Of a stretch of 55,528 nucleotides of DNA, positions 15,704-24,963 are shown piece after piece. Origin of the DNA: Microaerobacter geothermalis (GTDB lineage Bacteria > Bacillota > Bacilli > DSM-22679); contig NZ_JAKIHL010000001.1 of the NCBI RefSeq assembly GCF_021608135.1, positions 353,744 through 409,271 on the forward strand, read 5' to 3'. A program made the position numbers and the translations under genes. The notes beneath the pieces are model-generated. The model worked only from the letters and a program-made list of their open reading frames with translations, had not been told where the DNA came from and made no database searches. How positions within the stretch are numbered: the first letter of the stretch is position 1; each line of letters opens with the position of its first letter.

Positions 15704-15735
15704 GATACAATTATGAAATGTAAGGAGAAGATATT

Positions 15736-15960
15736 ATGTGTATAGGCGTCCCAGCAAAAGTAATTGAAAAACAGGAATATACAGCGGTGGTCGATGTGAT
15801 GGGAACTAAAATGAATGTGGGCATAATTATGGTTCCTGAAGTGTCAGAAGGAGATTATGTGATTGTCCACGCCGGTCAGGCGATGTCCATTATTGATGAG
15901 GAATATGCGCGATTAAGTATCGAGGAATGGAGGAAATTAGCGGATGATACAAATTCTTGA
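15736..15960 (+). CDS. hypC: Hydrogenase assembly chaperone HypC
   Basis: Small chaperone that carries the Fe(CN)2CO unit with HypD and docks it to the large subunit. The 74-residue protein begins MCIGVPAKV with the essential Cys2 and ends in the usual acidic helix. AAGGAG precedes the ATG. It overlaps hypD by 17 bp. Confidence 0.96.
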   Translation: MCIGVPAKVIEKQEYTAVVDVMGTKMNVGIIMVPEVSEGDYVIVHAGQAMSIIDEEYARLSIEEWRKLADDTNS

Positions 15961-17059
15961 TCAATTCTCTAATCCGGACTTAAGTCGCAAATTATTGGAT
16001 AAAGTTAAGAATCTAGCAGAAACTTTTATTGAAAAACATGGCCGTAAACCGGTAATCATGGAGGTATGTGGTTCCCACACCATGGCGCTGGCACGATCGG
16101 GGATTAAACAGGCACTTAGGGATTATGTCAAATTAGTATCCGGACCGGGCTGTCCTGTTTGTGTAACTGATCAAAAGTCGATAGATGCCATGATACAACT
16201 GGCTCAAGGTGATGGAAGAATTATTTGCACCTTTGGTGACATGATTCGTGTCCCTGGTTCAAATGGTTCACTATTGGATGCCAAGAGCGAAGGAAAGGAT
16301 ATCCGCGTGGTTTATTCACCTTCTGATTCGGTTCGTATAGCAGAGAAGAATCCGGATAAAGAAGTGATATTTTTAGGGATCGGATTCGAAACTACCATCC
16401 CATCCCTGGGGATCGCTTTAAAGGAGGCGAATGAAAAGGGATTAGAGAAATATTCCATGTGGGTAACGACCAAGTTGGTTGAACCTATCCTCCGCGTTCT
16501 TTTAGAAGCACAGGAAGTGAAACTAGATGGTTTTTTACTACCAGGACATGTGTCCATTGTCCTCGGAAAGCACAGTTATCATTACTTGGTTGACGAGTAT
16601 GGGGTTCCTGGGACAATTTGCGGATTTGAGCCCGTAGGTGTTTTGGGTGGAATCTACAAATTGATTGCCATGCTGCTGGATGAACGGGTAGAGATCGAGA
16701 ATTATCATACTCACGTTGTTACCCATTCCGGAAATTCATTTGCACAGGAAATTATGAAGACGTACTTTAAGGAATGTGATGAATGGTGGCGAGGCCTGGG
16801 TGTTATTCCCAATAGTGGCTTAGATATTCGCAAAGAATTTGCACATTTGGATGCCAAGAAAAAATTTAATGTTCATGTGGGAGAACCCCGCAAAACCAAA
16901 TGTCGTTGTGGAGATATCCTCCGCGGACTAGCAGTTCCTGAGGATTGTGTGTTATATGGTAAAGCCTGTACCCCATCAAAGCCCATCGGCCCTTGCATGG
17001 TATCAAGTGAAGGTACGTGTGCGGCTCATTACCAGTATATGAGGGGGGATATCATATGA
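15944..17059 (+). CDS. hypD: Hydrogenase formation protein HypD
   Basis: [4Fe-4S] scaffold on which cyanide and CO are attached to iron. The 371-residue protein shows CGSHTMAL and GPGCPVCVT, the family's catalytic cysteine motifs. The C-terminal cysteine cluster (CRCGD, PEDC, KACTPS, GPCM, GTC) holds the [4Fe-4S] site. It overlaps both neighbours, hypC by 17 bp and hypE by 4 bp. Confidence 0.97.
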   Translation: MIQILDQFSNPDLSRKLLDKVKNLAETFIEKHGRKPVIMEVCGSHTMALARSGIKQALRDYVKLVSGPGCPVCVTDQKSIDAMIQLAQGDGRIICTFGDMIRVPGSNGSLLDAKSEGKDIRVVYSPSDSVRIAEKNPDKEVIFLGIGFETTIPSLGIALKEANEKGLEKYSMWVTTKLVEPILRVLLEAQEVKLDGFLLPGHVSIVLGKHSYHYLVDEYGVPGTICGFEPVGVLGGIYKLIAMLLDERVEIENYHTHVVTHSGNSFAQEIMKTYFKECDEWWRGLGVIPNSGLDIRKEFAHLDAKKKFNVHVGEPRKTKCRCGDILRGLAVPEDCVLYGKACTPSKPIGPCMVSSEGTCAAHYQYMRGDII

Positions 17060-18057
17060 GTAAGAGGATAAGTATGGCCCATGGGGATGGCGGTGAATTG
17101 GCTCACCAATTGATCCGGGATGTATTTATCAAACATTTTGGACATCAACAGGAGCCAATGATGGATGCGGTAACCTTTTCAAGCTCGGGTCTCGTTGCCG
17201 TTTCCACTGACAGTTTTGTGATTAAGCCTATTTTTTTTCCCGGAGGCAATATTGGAAAGTTGGCTGTCGCGGGAACAGTGAATGATATTGCTGTAAGTGG
17301 GGCGATTCCGAAGTATTTGACGGCTGGATTTATTATTGAAGAAGGCTTTTTGCTTCATGATTTGAATACCATTGTAGAATCGATGGCTAAAGAGGCAGAA
17401 AAAGCAGGTGTGAAAATTATTGCTGGTGATACAAAGGTAGTGGAACACGGAAAAGCGGATGGCCTGTATATCAATACGACGGGTGTTGGTTTTCATTGTG
17501 AAGAGATAAGTCTATCTCCTCAGGGAATAGAGGAGAGCGACTCAGTCATTGTGAGCGGTACGATTGGTGATCACGGAATTGCCATTCTTACTTCCCGTGG
17601 CGAGTTGGGTCTCATGACAGACATTCAGAGTGATTGTGCTTCTTTGAATAATATGATTGAAGAAACCTGTAGAGGGGTTAAGGGTATTCGAATTATGAGG
17701 GACCCTACTCGCGGAGGGCTGGCAACGACTTTGGTGGAAATATGTGAAGATTTTAAGGTGACGATAGAATTAGAAGAAAGCTCTCTGCCTGTCAGACGGG
17801 AAGTGAAGGGGGCCTGCGACATGCTGGGATTTGATCCTCTTTACTTGGCCAATGAAGGGAAGGCTGTTTTGATTGTGGCCAAAGAGGATGAAGAACGTGT
17901 TTTGAAAGCTTTGCATAATCATGAATATGGAAAAGAGGCAAAGGTAATCGGGAAGGTAATCGGAAGAGGCAAAGGCAATCTTTTTCTTAAAACACCCCTG
18001 GGAAATACACGTCGCCTGAGCCGGTTAACTGGAATGCATTTACCTCGCATTTGTTAG
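17056..18057 (+). CDS. hypE: Hydrogenase maturation protein HypE
   Basis: Dehydrates the carbamoylated C-terminal cysteine to thiocyanate, the source of the CN ligands. The 333-residue protein has an N-terminal AHGDGGELAHQLI region, the PurM-like ATP-binding fold with GDTKVV and DPTRGGLA, and ends in the invariant PRIC, so the thiol acceptor is intact. ATG 17056 follows GAGGGGGG and overlaps the hypD stop (ATGA). It is the last gene of the operon and completes hypABFCDE. Confidence 0.97.
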   Translation: MSKRISMAHGDGGELAHQLIRDVFIKHFGHQQEPMMDAVTFSSSGLVAVSTDSFVIKPIFFPGGNIGKLAVAGTVNDIAVSGAIPKYLTAGFIIEEGFLLHDLNTIVESMAKEAEKAGVKIIAGDTKVVEHGKADGLYINTTGVGFHCEEISLSPQGIEESDSVIVSGTIGDHGIAILTSRGELGLMTDIQSDCASLNNMIEETCRGVKGIRIMRDPTRGGLATTLVEICEDFKVTIELEESSLPVRREVKGACDMLGFDPLYLANEGKAVLIVAKEDEERVLKALHNHEYGKEAKVIGKVIGRGKGNLFLKTPLGNTRRLSRLTGMHLPRIC

Positions 18058-18094
18058 ATAGAGTGCGTTACTTGAGCTAATTGCGATATGTGGC

Positions 18095-18121
18095 AAGCTA
18101 AGCGGGGCAAGGGTTAGCTTT
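18095..18121 (+). terminator. Weak terminator-like hairpin after hypE
   Basis: AAGCTAA (18095-18101) pairs with TTAGCTT (18114-18120) around a G-rich 12-nt loop; only a short T-run follows, and it overlaps the -35 of the next promoter. Confidence 0.35.
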
Positions 18122-18149
18122 GACCAACTGACAATCCTTATGCTACACT
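18120..18149 (+). promoter_or_regulatory. Candidate sigma-A promoter for yebC
   Basis: TTGACC (18120-18125), 18 bp spacer, TACACT (18144-18149), about 37 bp before the yebC start. Confidence 0.5.
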
Positions 18150-18186
18150 AACCATGGAATTTGATGTAAAGGGGAGTCGTAGAATA

Positions 18187-18945
18187 ATGGCTGGCCATTC
18201 TAAATGGAAAAATATTCAGCATCGAAAAGGTAGACAAGATGCGCAGAGGGGAAAAATATTTACCAAGATTTCAAAGGAAATTTATGTGGCTGCCCGTCAA
18301 GGGGGCGGAGACATCAATACCAATAACCGTCTTCGTATGGCTGTTAATAAGGCAAGAGAAGCCAATATGCCCAATGATAATATTGAACGAACCATAAAAA
18401 AAGCCCTGGGTGAATTGGACGGAGTAAATTATGAAGAAATCACTTACGAAGGATACGGTCCTGGAGGAGTTGCCGTATTGGTGAATGTATTGACAGACAA
18501 CAGAAACCGTTCGGCTGCTGAGGTCAGGCATATCTTCTCAAAAAATGGCGGGAACCTAGGGGAATCAGGTTGTGTATCCTTCCTCTTTGACAGGAAAGGC
18601 TCTTTAACTATCGATAAGGAAACCACCAACCAGGATGAAGATGAGGTCATGATGGCAGCGTTGGAAGCAGGAGCCGAGGATTTTGTGGTAGAGAAGGATG
18701 GTTACCAAATCTATACGACTACAGATGATTTTGAAAAGGTTAAGACATCCTTGGAGAGTCAAGGATTTGCATTTTCTTCTGTTGAAATCACCATGGTTCC
18801 TCAAACCCAGGTTAAATTGACCGGAGATGAGGTTCCTAAGATGTTGAAGTTGATGGATATGTTGGAAGATAATGATGATGTGCAAAACGTGTATGCTAAC
18901 TTTGATATTGATGATGAAGAATTGGATAAATTAGGGGCATCATAA
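18187..18945 (+). CDS. yebC: YebC/PmpR family protein
   Basis: Conserved cytoplasmic protein. Family members act as DNA-binding regulators, and more recent work links YebC to translation of polyproline stretches; which role applies here cannot be read from sequence. The 252-residue protein begins [14 protein letters not shown] and has the family's [11 protein letters not shown] motif. ATG 18187 with GGGGAG upstream is chosen over an in-frame ATG at 18154, which lacks a ribosome binding site. It sits between the hydrogenase operon and bofC, the same place relative to bofC/ruv as in Bacillus, so conserved synteny resumes here. Confidence 0.94.
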   Translation: MAGHSKWKNIQHRKGRQDAQRGKIFTKISKEIYVAARQGGGDINTNNRLRMAVNKAREANMPNDNIERTIKKALGELDGVNYEEITYEGYGPGGVAVLVNVLTDNRNRSAAEVRHIFSKNGGNLGESGCVSFLFDRKGSLTIDKETTNQDEDEVMMAALEAGAEDFVVEKDGYQIYTTTDDFEKVKTSLESQGFAFSSVEITMVPQTQVKLTGDEVPKMLKLMDMLEDNDDVQNVYANFDIDDEELDKLGAS

Positions 18946-18959
18946 ATGTCTCTTGTATA

Positions 18960-19011
18960 AAATCCCTTTTATCTGGAAATAATGATGAAAACCAGGTTAA
19001 AAGGGGTTTTT
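18960..19011 (+). terminator. Terminator after yebC that also covers the bofC ribosome binding site
   Basis: A long stem, AAATCCCTTTTATCTGG (18960-18976) with CCAGGTTAAAAGGGGTTT (18992-19009), with one mismatch and a few G-U pairs, followed by TTTTT. The AAAAGGGG in the 3' arm is also the only ribosome binding site for the ATG at 19015. Confidence 0.75.
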
Positions 19012-19014
19012 CGC

Positions 19015-19608
19015 ATGTGGTTTTTAAGAAAAATTTTTTTGAAGAAATATAAAAGGAAATCTTGGATCACATTAGGAGCGTTATTTGCGGGCATTATTGG
19101 AATTTTTCTTTTGGGAACTTTGCTCCTTGATGATACGATGATTAACTTTAAAGGAAAAAACGCAGCAGAGAAAGAAAATATCCAAGCCGTGGAGGCTCTC
19201 GGCAAACAGCCCATTGAGGTTGTATACCAGATTAGATATGTCTGTGGAGTAACCGACGAAATAAGAGAAACCGTCCTAATGGATAAATTGTCCCAACTTG
19301 ATAAGGAATGGGAATTAATTCGTGCCACAGATAAAGAGATGGTTTATTTGAAACAGGTGGATGATTTAGCTCCTGCTTGTAAAGAAAATGGGTATATGGG
19401 ATTGTCTGAAGGCGGAGTACTTACTTTATTCTTAGGTCCTCCCGCAGACAAAAAAGTGATTCAAACCTTTTACCCTTTAGATACGGAAAGGTTGGAGTCA
19501 AGCCTTCCTTCCGAAGAATTGAAGTTGCTGCAAAGTGGAATCAGGGTAAGGAATCTGGCGGAGTATAATTCAATCCTTTCTACTTACGGAGCATTTGCCA
19601 AATCATAG
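19015..19608 (+). CDS. bofC: BofC-like forespore protein
   Basis: BofC acts in the forespore-mother cell intermembrane space and restrains SpoIVB signalling to pro-sigma-K processing. The 197-residue protein has one N-terminal membrane segment (about 14-36) after a basic stretch. The extracellular part has the family pattern YQIRYVCGVTDE with a later paired cysteine in LAPACKENGYMG. ATG 19015 lies 8 nt after AAAAGGGG; an earlier ATG at 18982 falls in the loop of the preceding hairpin and lacks a ribosome binding site. The position between yebC and ruvC supports the call. It is slightly longer than B. subtilis BofC. Confidence 0.85.
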   Translation: MWFLRKIFLKKYKRKSWITLGALFAGIIGIFLLGTLLLDDTMINFKGKNAAEKENIQAVEALGKQPIEVVYQIRYVCGVTDEIRETVLMDKLSQLDKEWELIRATDKEMVYLKQVDDLAPACKENGYMGLSEGGVLTLFLGPPADKKVIQTFYPLDTERLESSLPSEELKLLQSGIRVRNLAEYNSILSTYGAFAKS

Positions 19609-19654
19609 GTGATAATCATAGGAACGTTAACGATGAGAATCATCATCATATATA

Positions 19655-19693
19655 TCCACTGATAAAATCGAATGTTTTTTCAGTGGATTTTTT
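19655..19693 (+). terminator. Rho-independent terminator after bofC
   Basis: TCCACTGA (19655-19662) pairs with TCAGTGGA (19680-19687), followed by TTTTTT. Confidence 0.8.
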
Positions 19694-19828
19694 ATTTCTA
19701 CACACTGGATGAGGAGATAACATTTCGAAAAGACTTCGATAAACGATGCTGTTATGTTAGAATAGCGATGTGATAAAATTTTATGATAAGAGTTGGCATA
19801 GTTTAAATGCTTCGTTAGGGTGAACCAA

Positions 19829-20332
19829 ATGAGAATATTAGGGATTGATCCCGGAGTGGCTATCGTCGGATTTGGCATTGTTGAAAAAAAGGGATCTCAG
19901 CTGAAACCTGTTCAGTACGGCTCTATCCAGACAGCATCTGATTTGCATATGGCTGCTCGGCTTAAACAAATATATGGGGCGACTCTTGAACTGATAGAAG
20001 AATATCAACCCGCCTGTCTGGCTATAGAGAAGCTGTTTTTTAACCGAAATGTGACTACGGCTATTACCGTCGGACAGGCCAGGGGGGTTCTGCTTCTTGC
20101 TGCTGAACAAAAACGCCTTTCCATTTCAGAATATACCCCTTTGCAGGTGAAGATGTCTGTCGTAGGGTATGGGCAGGCTGAGAAACGTCAGATTCAAGAA
20201 ATGGTTAGGGTTTTATTAAAGTTAAAGGAAATCCCAAAACCGGATGATGTGGCTGATGCATTGGCCATTGCCATTACCCATGCCCATTCGTCCACCCTTG
20301 AAAAATACATATATGGAGATACATCATTATGA
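19829..20332 (+). CDS. ruvC: Holliday junction endonuclease RuvC
   Basis: Resolves Holliday junctions with RuvAB by symmetric nicking. The 167-residue protein has the acidic catalytic residues in GIDPG (D7), AIEKLFF and DDVADALAIA. ATG 19829 is preferred over GTG 19820 because AGGGTG lies directly upstream. It overlaps ruvA by 4 bp. Bacillus subtilis itself uses RecU and lacks ruvC, so this lineage keeps the complete ruvCAB set. Confidence 0.96.
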   Translation: MRILGIDPGVAIVGFGIVEKKGSQLKPVQYGSIQTASDLHMAARLKQIYGATLELIEEYQPACLAIEKLFFNRNVTTAITVGQARGVLLLAAEQKRLSISEYTPLQVKMSVVGYGQAEKRQIQEMVRVLLKLKEIPKPDDVADALAIAITHAHSSTLEKYIYGDTSL

Positions 20333-20946
20333 TGGAATATATCAAAGGAATGTTAAGTGAATTGGAATCGGATTACCTGGTTGTAGAATCAGGAGGAATC
20401 GGATATCGTTTATTTTGCGGAAACCCGTTCTCCTATCAGCATTTGCTTCATCAGGAGGTAAAGGTATTCGTTCATCTTTATGTTCGGGAAGATGTTATGA
20501 TGTTATATGGATTCTTAACCAAAGGGGAAAGGGAACTATTTCGCAAGCTTCTTGATGTATCGGGAATTGGGCCCAAAGGAGCATTATCTGTCATTTCTGC
20601 GGCTCCTCCTGAACAAATTATCTCTGCGATACAAAAGGAGGATGTCAGCTTTCTCACAAAATTCCCCGGAATCGGTAAGAAAACAGCCCAGAGAATTATT
20701 TTGGAGATGAAAGATAAACTGAAAAACATGCCGTTTTCAAACGGAATAGAGCCAATAAAAACAGAAAATCAATATCCTATATCGTCTGTTCCTCTGTTAG
20801 ACGAAGCTGTAGAAGCCCTCCTTGCACTTGGTTATACACAAGGTGAAGTGGACCGGGTTATTCTTCATTTGCGGGAGGAAGATAAAGCATATTCTTCCAT
20901 TGATGAAGTGTTGAAAAGGGCATTAAAGGAATTGGCAAGGGGATAA
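20329..20946 (+). CDS. ruvA: Holliday junction helicase subunit RuvA
   Basis: Binds four-way junctions and loads RuvB rings. The 205-residue protein has the N-terminal OB fold (MEYIKGMLSE), helix-hairpin-helix motifs (LDVSGIGPKGA and FPGIGKKTAQRI) and the C-terminal RuvB-binding domain (EALLALGYTQGEV). Start overlaps the ruvC stop; the adjacent ATG at 20332 is equally possible. Followed by ruvB after 12 bp. Confidence 0.97.
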   Translation: MMEYIKGMLSELESDYLVVESGGIGYRLFCGNPFSYQHLLHQEVKVFVHLYVREDVMMLYGFLTKGERELFRKLLDVSGIGPKGALSVISAAPPEQIISAIQKEDVSFLTKFPGIGKKTAQRIILEMKDKLKNMPFSNGIEPIKTENQYPISSVPLLDEAVEALLALGYTQGEVDRVILHLREEDKAYSSIDEVLKRALKELARG

Positions 20947-20958
20947 GGAGGAAAACGA

Positions 20959-21960
20959 ATGGAAGAAAGGATCATTTCGACTCATATGATGCCCGAAGAT
21001 GAAGGAGTAGAGTATAATCTTCGTCCAAGATACCTATCTGAATACATAGGCCAGCAGCAGGTTAAGGAAAATCTGAAGGTGTTTATTGAGGCTGCTAAGA
21101 TGAGAAAAGAGGCATTGGATCATGTTCTGCTATATGGTCCGCCTGGATTGGGTAAAACAACCTTGTCCGCGATTATTGCCAATGAGCTTGGGGTTAACCT
21201 GAGAACCACTTCAGGACCAGCCATTGAAAGGCCAGGGGATTTGGCAGCCATTCTCACTAATTTACAAGAAGGGGACGTTCTTTTTATCGATGAAATTCAC
21301 AGGCTGCATCGTACAGTGGAAGAAATTTTGTACCCGGCGATGGAGGATTTTGCCTTAGATATTATTATTGGAAAAGGACCAAGTGCCAGATCGGTCCGAT
21401 TGGATCTTCCTCCTTTTACTCTGATTGGAGCCACCACAAGGGCTGGTTTGCTTTCTTCTCCGTTAAGGGATCGCTTCGGAGTTGTCAGCCGTCTGGAATA
21501 CTATACCGTTGATGAGCTCACTTTTATTGTGACCAGGGCAGCAGATATTTTGCAGGTTCCCATCCACGAGACGGGTGCAAGAGAGATTGCTCTGCGTTCC
21601 CGGGGAACCCCTAGGGTGGCTAACCGTCTGTTGAAAAGGGTAAGAGATTTTGCCCAGGTTAAGGGGGATGGCATCATTACCGAAAAAGTGGCCAAAGAAG
21701 CATTAGAAATGATTCAAGTAGATCGCCTTGGGCTGGATCATATTGACCATAAACTTATTCTTTCTATCATTCAAAAATTTAAAGGTGGTCCGGTAGGAAT
21801 TGATACCATTGCCGCGACCATAGGTGAAGAAGCCAATACCATTGAGGATGTATATGAGCCCTATTTGTTGCAAATTGGTTTTTTACAGCGAACACCGAGG
21901 GGACGAATGGTTGCTCCATTAGCTTATCAACATTTCCAATTGGAGGTGCCAGAATCTTGA
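20959..21960 (+). CDS. ruvB: Holliday junction helicase RuvB
   Basis: AAA+ motor for branch migration. The 333-residue protein shows the [11 protein letters not shown] Walker A, FIDEIHRL Walker B and [18 protein letters not shown] sensor region, with a C-terminal winged helix. AAGGAGG precedes the ATG. Its stop overlaps the next start (TTGA). Confidence 0.98.
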   Translation: MEERIISTHMMPEDEGVEYNLRPRYLSEYIGQQQVKENLKVFIEAAKMRKEALDHVLLYGPPGLGKTTLSAIIANELGVNLRTTSGPAIERPGDLAAILTNLQEGDVLFIDEIHRLHRTVEEILYPAMEDFALDIIIGKGPSARSVRLDLPPFTLIGATTRAGLLSSPLRDRFGVVSRLEYYTVDELTFIVTRAADILQVPIHETGAREIALRSRGTPRVANRLLKRVRDFAQVKGDGIITEKVAKEALEMIQVDRLGLDHIDHKLILSIIQKFKGGPVGIDTIAATIGEEANTIEDVYEPYLLQIGFLQRTPRGRMVAPLAYQHFQLEVPES

Positions 21961-22175
21961 ATCCTGTTGCAAAAATGTTAATAGGACTTGGGATTGTTTT
22001 GATTATGATTGGGTTGATTTGGCAAATTGGCGGCCGTTTTCTCCCCCTTGGAAGGTTGCCGGGGGACATTGTGGTGGAGAAGGAGAATTTCAAGTTTTAT
22101 TTTCCGGTGATGACAAGTATCATATTAAGCATTGTGCTCACGGTGCTTTCCTTGATTTTTCGATGGTTCCGTTAA
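21957..22175 (+). CDS. DUF2905 family small membrane protein
   Basis: A 72-residue protein with two hydrophobic helices separated by [14 protein letters not shown], the family hallmark. Function unknown. The TTG start overlaps the ruvB stop and has GGAGGTG before it. Members are commonly found directly after ruvB in Firmicutes. Confidence 0.85.
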   Translation: MNPVAKMLIGLGIVLIMIGLIWQIGGRFLPLGRLPGDIVVEKENFKFYFPVMTSIILSIVLTVLSLIFRWFR

Positions 22176-22208
22176 TCAATATGTTTCCTTATGGGTCATG
22201 ATCGTCTA

Positions 22209-22417
22209 TATAGACGGAATTAAAGATTTATACGGACAGCCTTCGAGTTCGTACTGAGCGAAAAGGCTCAAGAACGGGAATTACCCTCAATCTGACTCCA
22301 TCTTCGAGTTTCCCAGATGTTTTTGAGGGCTCCGTTCTTTAGACTTGAAGCGGCCTTTAATTACTTCACGCGAGAACTCGACAAGCGGATGTGTAAATCT
22401 TTAATTCCAGATCTATA
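22209..22417. repeat. Long palindromic intergenic repeat, copy R1
   Basis: Nested inverted repeats over about 209 bp. Outer arms TATAGA/TCTATA and GGAATTAAAGATTTATAC (22216-22233) with GTGTAAATCTTTAATTCC (22391-22408); middle CGAGTTC (22244-22250) with GAACTCG (22374-22380); inner AAGAACGG (22270-22277) and ACCCTCAA with TTGAGGG (22323-22329) and CCGTTCTT (22332-22339). The core shares CCCAGATGTTTTTGAGGGCTC with copies at 24.8, 36.4 and 39.9 kb in the opposite orientation. No ORF. MITE-like in size and symmetry. Confidence 0.8.
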
Positions 22418-22451
22418 GCATGAAATATAACGAAAGAAAGGACGACTTCTG

Positions 22452-24584
22452 TTGAAAAGAAAAATCATTATGCTGCTGTTAGCTTCTATGGTTATCCTTT
22501 CATCTGTCTCATGGAATGCCCAGGCCCAAGGGATATCCGGGTTGACTTCCATCCGGGTTGCTCTTTTCGTTGACATTGGAAAATATGATCGGGCCACTGT
22601 TCCTACCGTAACATTGTCCAGTGAAACAGGAATGGACATTTTTTGGCTAAAAGATACCAATTCGTTCCCGTATCTTAGTGTAGTGGATCGTTCTTCCCTG
22701 CGCATCAGTCCAGACCTGTTTCAGGTCTTGGTTGAAGAGACCAAGGATATGAATAAAGCCCAGCAGGTGGCTGAAATTTTAAGTACATATGATTTTTCTT
22801 CAGAGGTTTTGGTGGATAACCAAAAAGGAGAATCCGTCTTTCAAGTGATCGTTGGAGCGGAATCTTCTTATGAAAATGCAGTGGCCCTAAAGGACCGCAT
22901 TGCCCTTCTTTCCATGCTCAGAGGAAAGGTGATTGGGAATTTGCGCTGGAGTGCGGGAACCTTTACAACGGAAGGAGAAGCGCTAAATCTTCTTACCCAG
23001 TTATCCAATTCAGGATTTCCGGTACAGTTGGCAATGACCCATGACGGAAATGGCCAGCTTCAATACAATGTCTGGGTGGGAAGGGCTGCCACATCAGAGG
23101 AATTCACATCCCTTTATCAGGAAGTAGTTGCCGCTTATCCGGATATAAACTTGCAGCCTGTTCAGCAAACCGCTTATCTGGTTAAGAAATATGATGCTGT
23201 TTTTTCCGGCAAAAATATTGAATATGTTCCCCATTACTATTTTTCCCCGTCCCAAGTGATCATTGCCAAGCCCAGGGAAAGTAGCGGAAAGACTCCAGTG
23301 ATCCAGGTTGCCGAAAAAAATAACAGAAAATACCGTGGTGTGATAGAACTTAGGATGTTTCAGGATTCCTACACTGTCATTAACGAACTGCCCTTTGAAG
23401 AATATTTGTACGGTGTTGTAGGATCTGAGTTGGCTACTGGCTGGCCTTTAGAATCCCTGAAAGTACAAGCAGTTATTGCACGAACCTATGCCTTGGGATT
23501 GGGGAATAAATATGGTATTGCTCATCTTTCTGATACCACCTTTGAGCAGGCTTATAAGGGTTTTACTGTAGAAGGAGAAGATATAAGAAGAGCTGTCGAC
23601 AGTACTAGGGGAGAAGTAATAACCTATAATGGGAAATTATCAGCTACCTATTACTATTCTAACGCCGGCGGGATGACAGCTGGAGGAATAGAAGTATGGG
23701 GAAACGATGTTCCATATCTCCAGCCGGTGCCCAGTAAGGACGAATTGCCGGAGAAATTGGCTCCTCGCTGGTTTCAAATTGTCCTTCCCGAAGGAGAGGT
23801 CGGATATGTCCGCTCAGATTTTGTTACAGTGTTATCTGAGAAGAGCCCCCTGGGATTTCCCTATGGATATATTAATACAACTGATTTAAATTTTCGGACT
23901 GGTCCAAGTGTTGACCATGAAAGCACGAAATTGTTAAATCCGGGAGTAAGGGTAATCATTATTAATGATGTTCCCCAGGATAATGCTTATTCATGGATCG
24001 CAGGGCCATTTACATCTGAGCAAATTACCAAATTGGTGAATGATAGCATGGATGAAACGGGAATCCGTTTTATCAATAACATTACTTCCCTTGAGGTGAC
24101 AAAACGTGGGCCCTCGGGAAGGGTGATGGAAATGAAGGGGAATGGGCAGGTGATTCCCGTATCTAGTCCTGACCGCTACCGCTCTGTATTTAAGGAAAAC
24201 AGAGGGGGAAGCTCTGTTGGTTTGAGAAGCACCCTCTTTGAAGTGGAAGAAATGGCGGGTGTGACGGTTCTTGGTGCTGAGGGGAAATCAGCTAAATATC
24301 CGGAAATCAACTCCTCCTTGGCAGTGATATCTCAGCCATATGGAATTGGACTCCCGGCTGCTAGCCCAAATGGGTTTAATGATTATTTCTTTGCTTATTC
24401 TTCAAATAAACAGCTCCGTGTAGTTTCCAAGACCCCGATGTTTCGCTTCATTGGAAAGGGTTATGGACATGGTTTGGGGCTTTCTCAATTTGGTGCTAGA
24501 GCATTGGCAGAGGATGGGTATGATTACCAGCAGATATTGAAACAATATTATTCAGAGGATATTTCTATCACCAAGATCCAGTAG
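22452..24584 (+). CDS. SpoIID/LytB-domain protein, secreted
   Basis: Predicted exported peptidoglycan lytic transglycosylase-like protein of the SpoIID/LytB family. The 710 residues have a signal peptide (about 1-26, cut near AQAQ) and two SPOR-like segments (about 118-165 and 188-232). The SpoIID domain (about 295-440) contains LPFEEYLYGVVGSE with E326 aligned to the catalytic glutamate and QAVIARTYAL. An SH3-like segment lies near 470-505, and the C-terminal KGYGHGLGLSQFGA motif completes the SpoIID domain. It is much larger than SpoIID proper (about 340) and lies next to queA, so it resembles the SpoIID-related proteins of that locus. TTG start with AGAAAGGA upstream. A sporulation role is likely but unproven. 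Confidence 0.82.
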   Translation: MKRKIIMLLLASMVILSSVSWNAQAQGISGLTSIRVALFVDIGKYDRATVPTVTLSSETGMDIFWLKDTNSFPYLSVVDRSSLRISPDLFQVLVEETKDMNKAQQVAEILSTYDFSSEVLVDNQKGESVFQVIVGAESSYENAVALKDRIALLSMLRGKVIGNLRWSAGTFTTEGEALNLLTQLSNSGFPVQLAMTHDGNGQLQYNVWVGRAATSEEFTSLYQEVVAAYPDINLQPVQQTAYLVKKYDAVFSGKNIEYVPHYYFSPSQVIIAKPRESSGKTPVIQVAEKNNRKYRGVIELRMFQDSYTVINELPFEEYLYGVVGSELATGWPLESLKVQAVIARTYALGLGNKYGIAHLSDTTFEQAYKGFTVEGEDIRRAVDSTRGEVITYNGKLSATYYYSNAGGMTAGGIEVWGNDVPYLQPVPSKDELPEKLAPRWFQIVLPEGEVGYVRSDFVTVLSEKSPLGFPYGYINTTDLNFRTGPSVDHESTKLLNPGVRVIIINDVPQDNAYSWIAGPFTSEQITKLVNDSMDETGIRFINNITSLEVTKRGPSGRVMEMKGNGQVIPVSSPDRYRSVFKENRGGSSVGLRSTLFEVEEMAGVTVLGAEGKSAKYPEINSSLAVISQPYGIGLPAASPNGFNDYFFAYSSNKQLRVVSKTPMFRFIGKGYGHGLGLSQFGARALAEDGYDYQQILKQYYSEDISITKIQ

Positions 24585-24617
24585 CAAGAGGATAAAAGTC
24601 TTATACTTTATTTTCGA

Positions 24618-24688
24618 AAATTGGCTCAGCTGTAACCCTGCTCCTTATGCAGGAGGAATTGACTTATTTGGATCTTGAGCCCAAATTC
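24618..24688. repeat. Partial or decayed relative of repeat R2
   Basis: AATTGGCTCAGCTGTAACC (24619-24637) matches the outer arm of R2 as a direct repeat and pairs loosely with TGAGCCCAAATT ahead of 24690, with a small CTCC...GGAG hairpin between. Confidence 0.5.
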
Positions 24689-24740
24689 TATCCTTTCTGT
24701 CTTCGCTTAAGTTGAAGTCCTTCAATGCTTCATATTGGTA

Positions 24741-24946
24741 AATTGGTCAAGTTGTATCCTTGTTCCTTGCCTTGTCTCCCTTCACAAGGTTGGTTACACT
24801 GTCCGGTTCAATCGTTTTTCTCAGAGCCCTCAAAACATCTGGGTATTCCAATGAGGGAGACAGTTGAGGGCTTATTGCTGATAAAAACGATTTCTCCTAG
24901 GCCGGAAGGGGCCGGTCTGCGTCACAAGGATACAACTGAGCCAATT
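24741..24946. repeat. Long palindromic intergenic repeat, copy R2
   Basis: About 206 bp. Outer arms AATTGGTCAAGTTGTATCC (24741-24759, continuing to TTGT) with GGATACAACTGAGCCAATT (24928-24946); middle AATCGTTTTTCTCAG (24810-24824) with CTGATAAAAACGATT (24878-24892); core AGCCCTCAAAACATCTGG (24825-24842) with TTGAGGGCT (24864-24872). Same family as R1 but with different outer arms. No ORF supported. Confidence 0.8.
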
Positions 24947-24963
24947 CATCCTGCGTAGATGGA

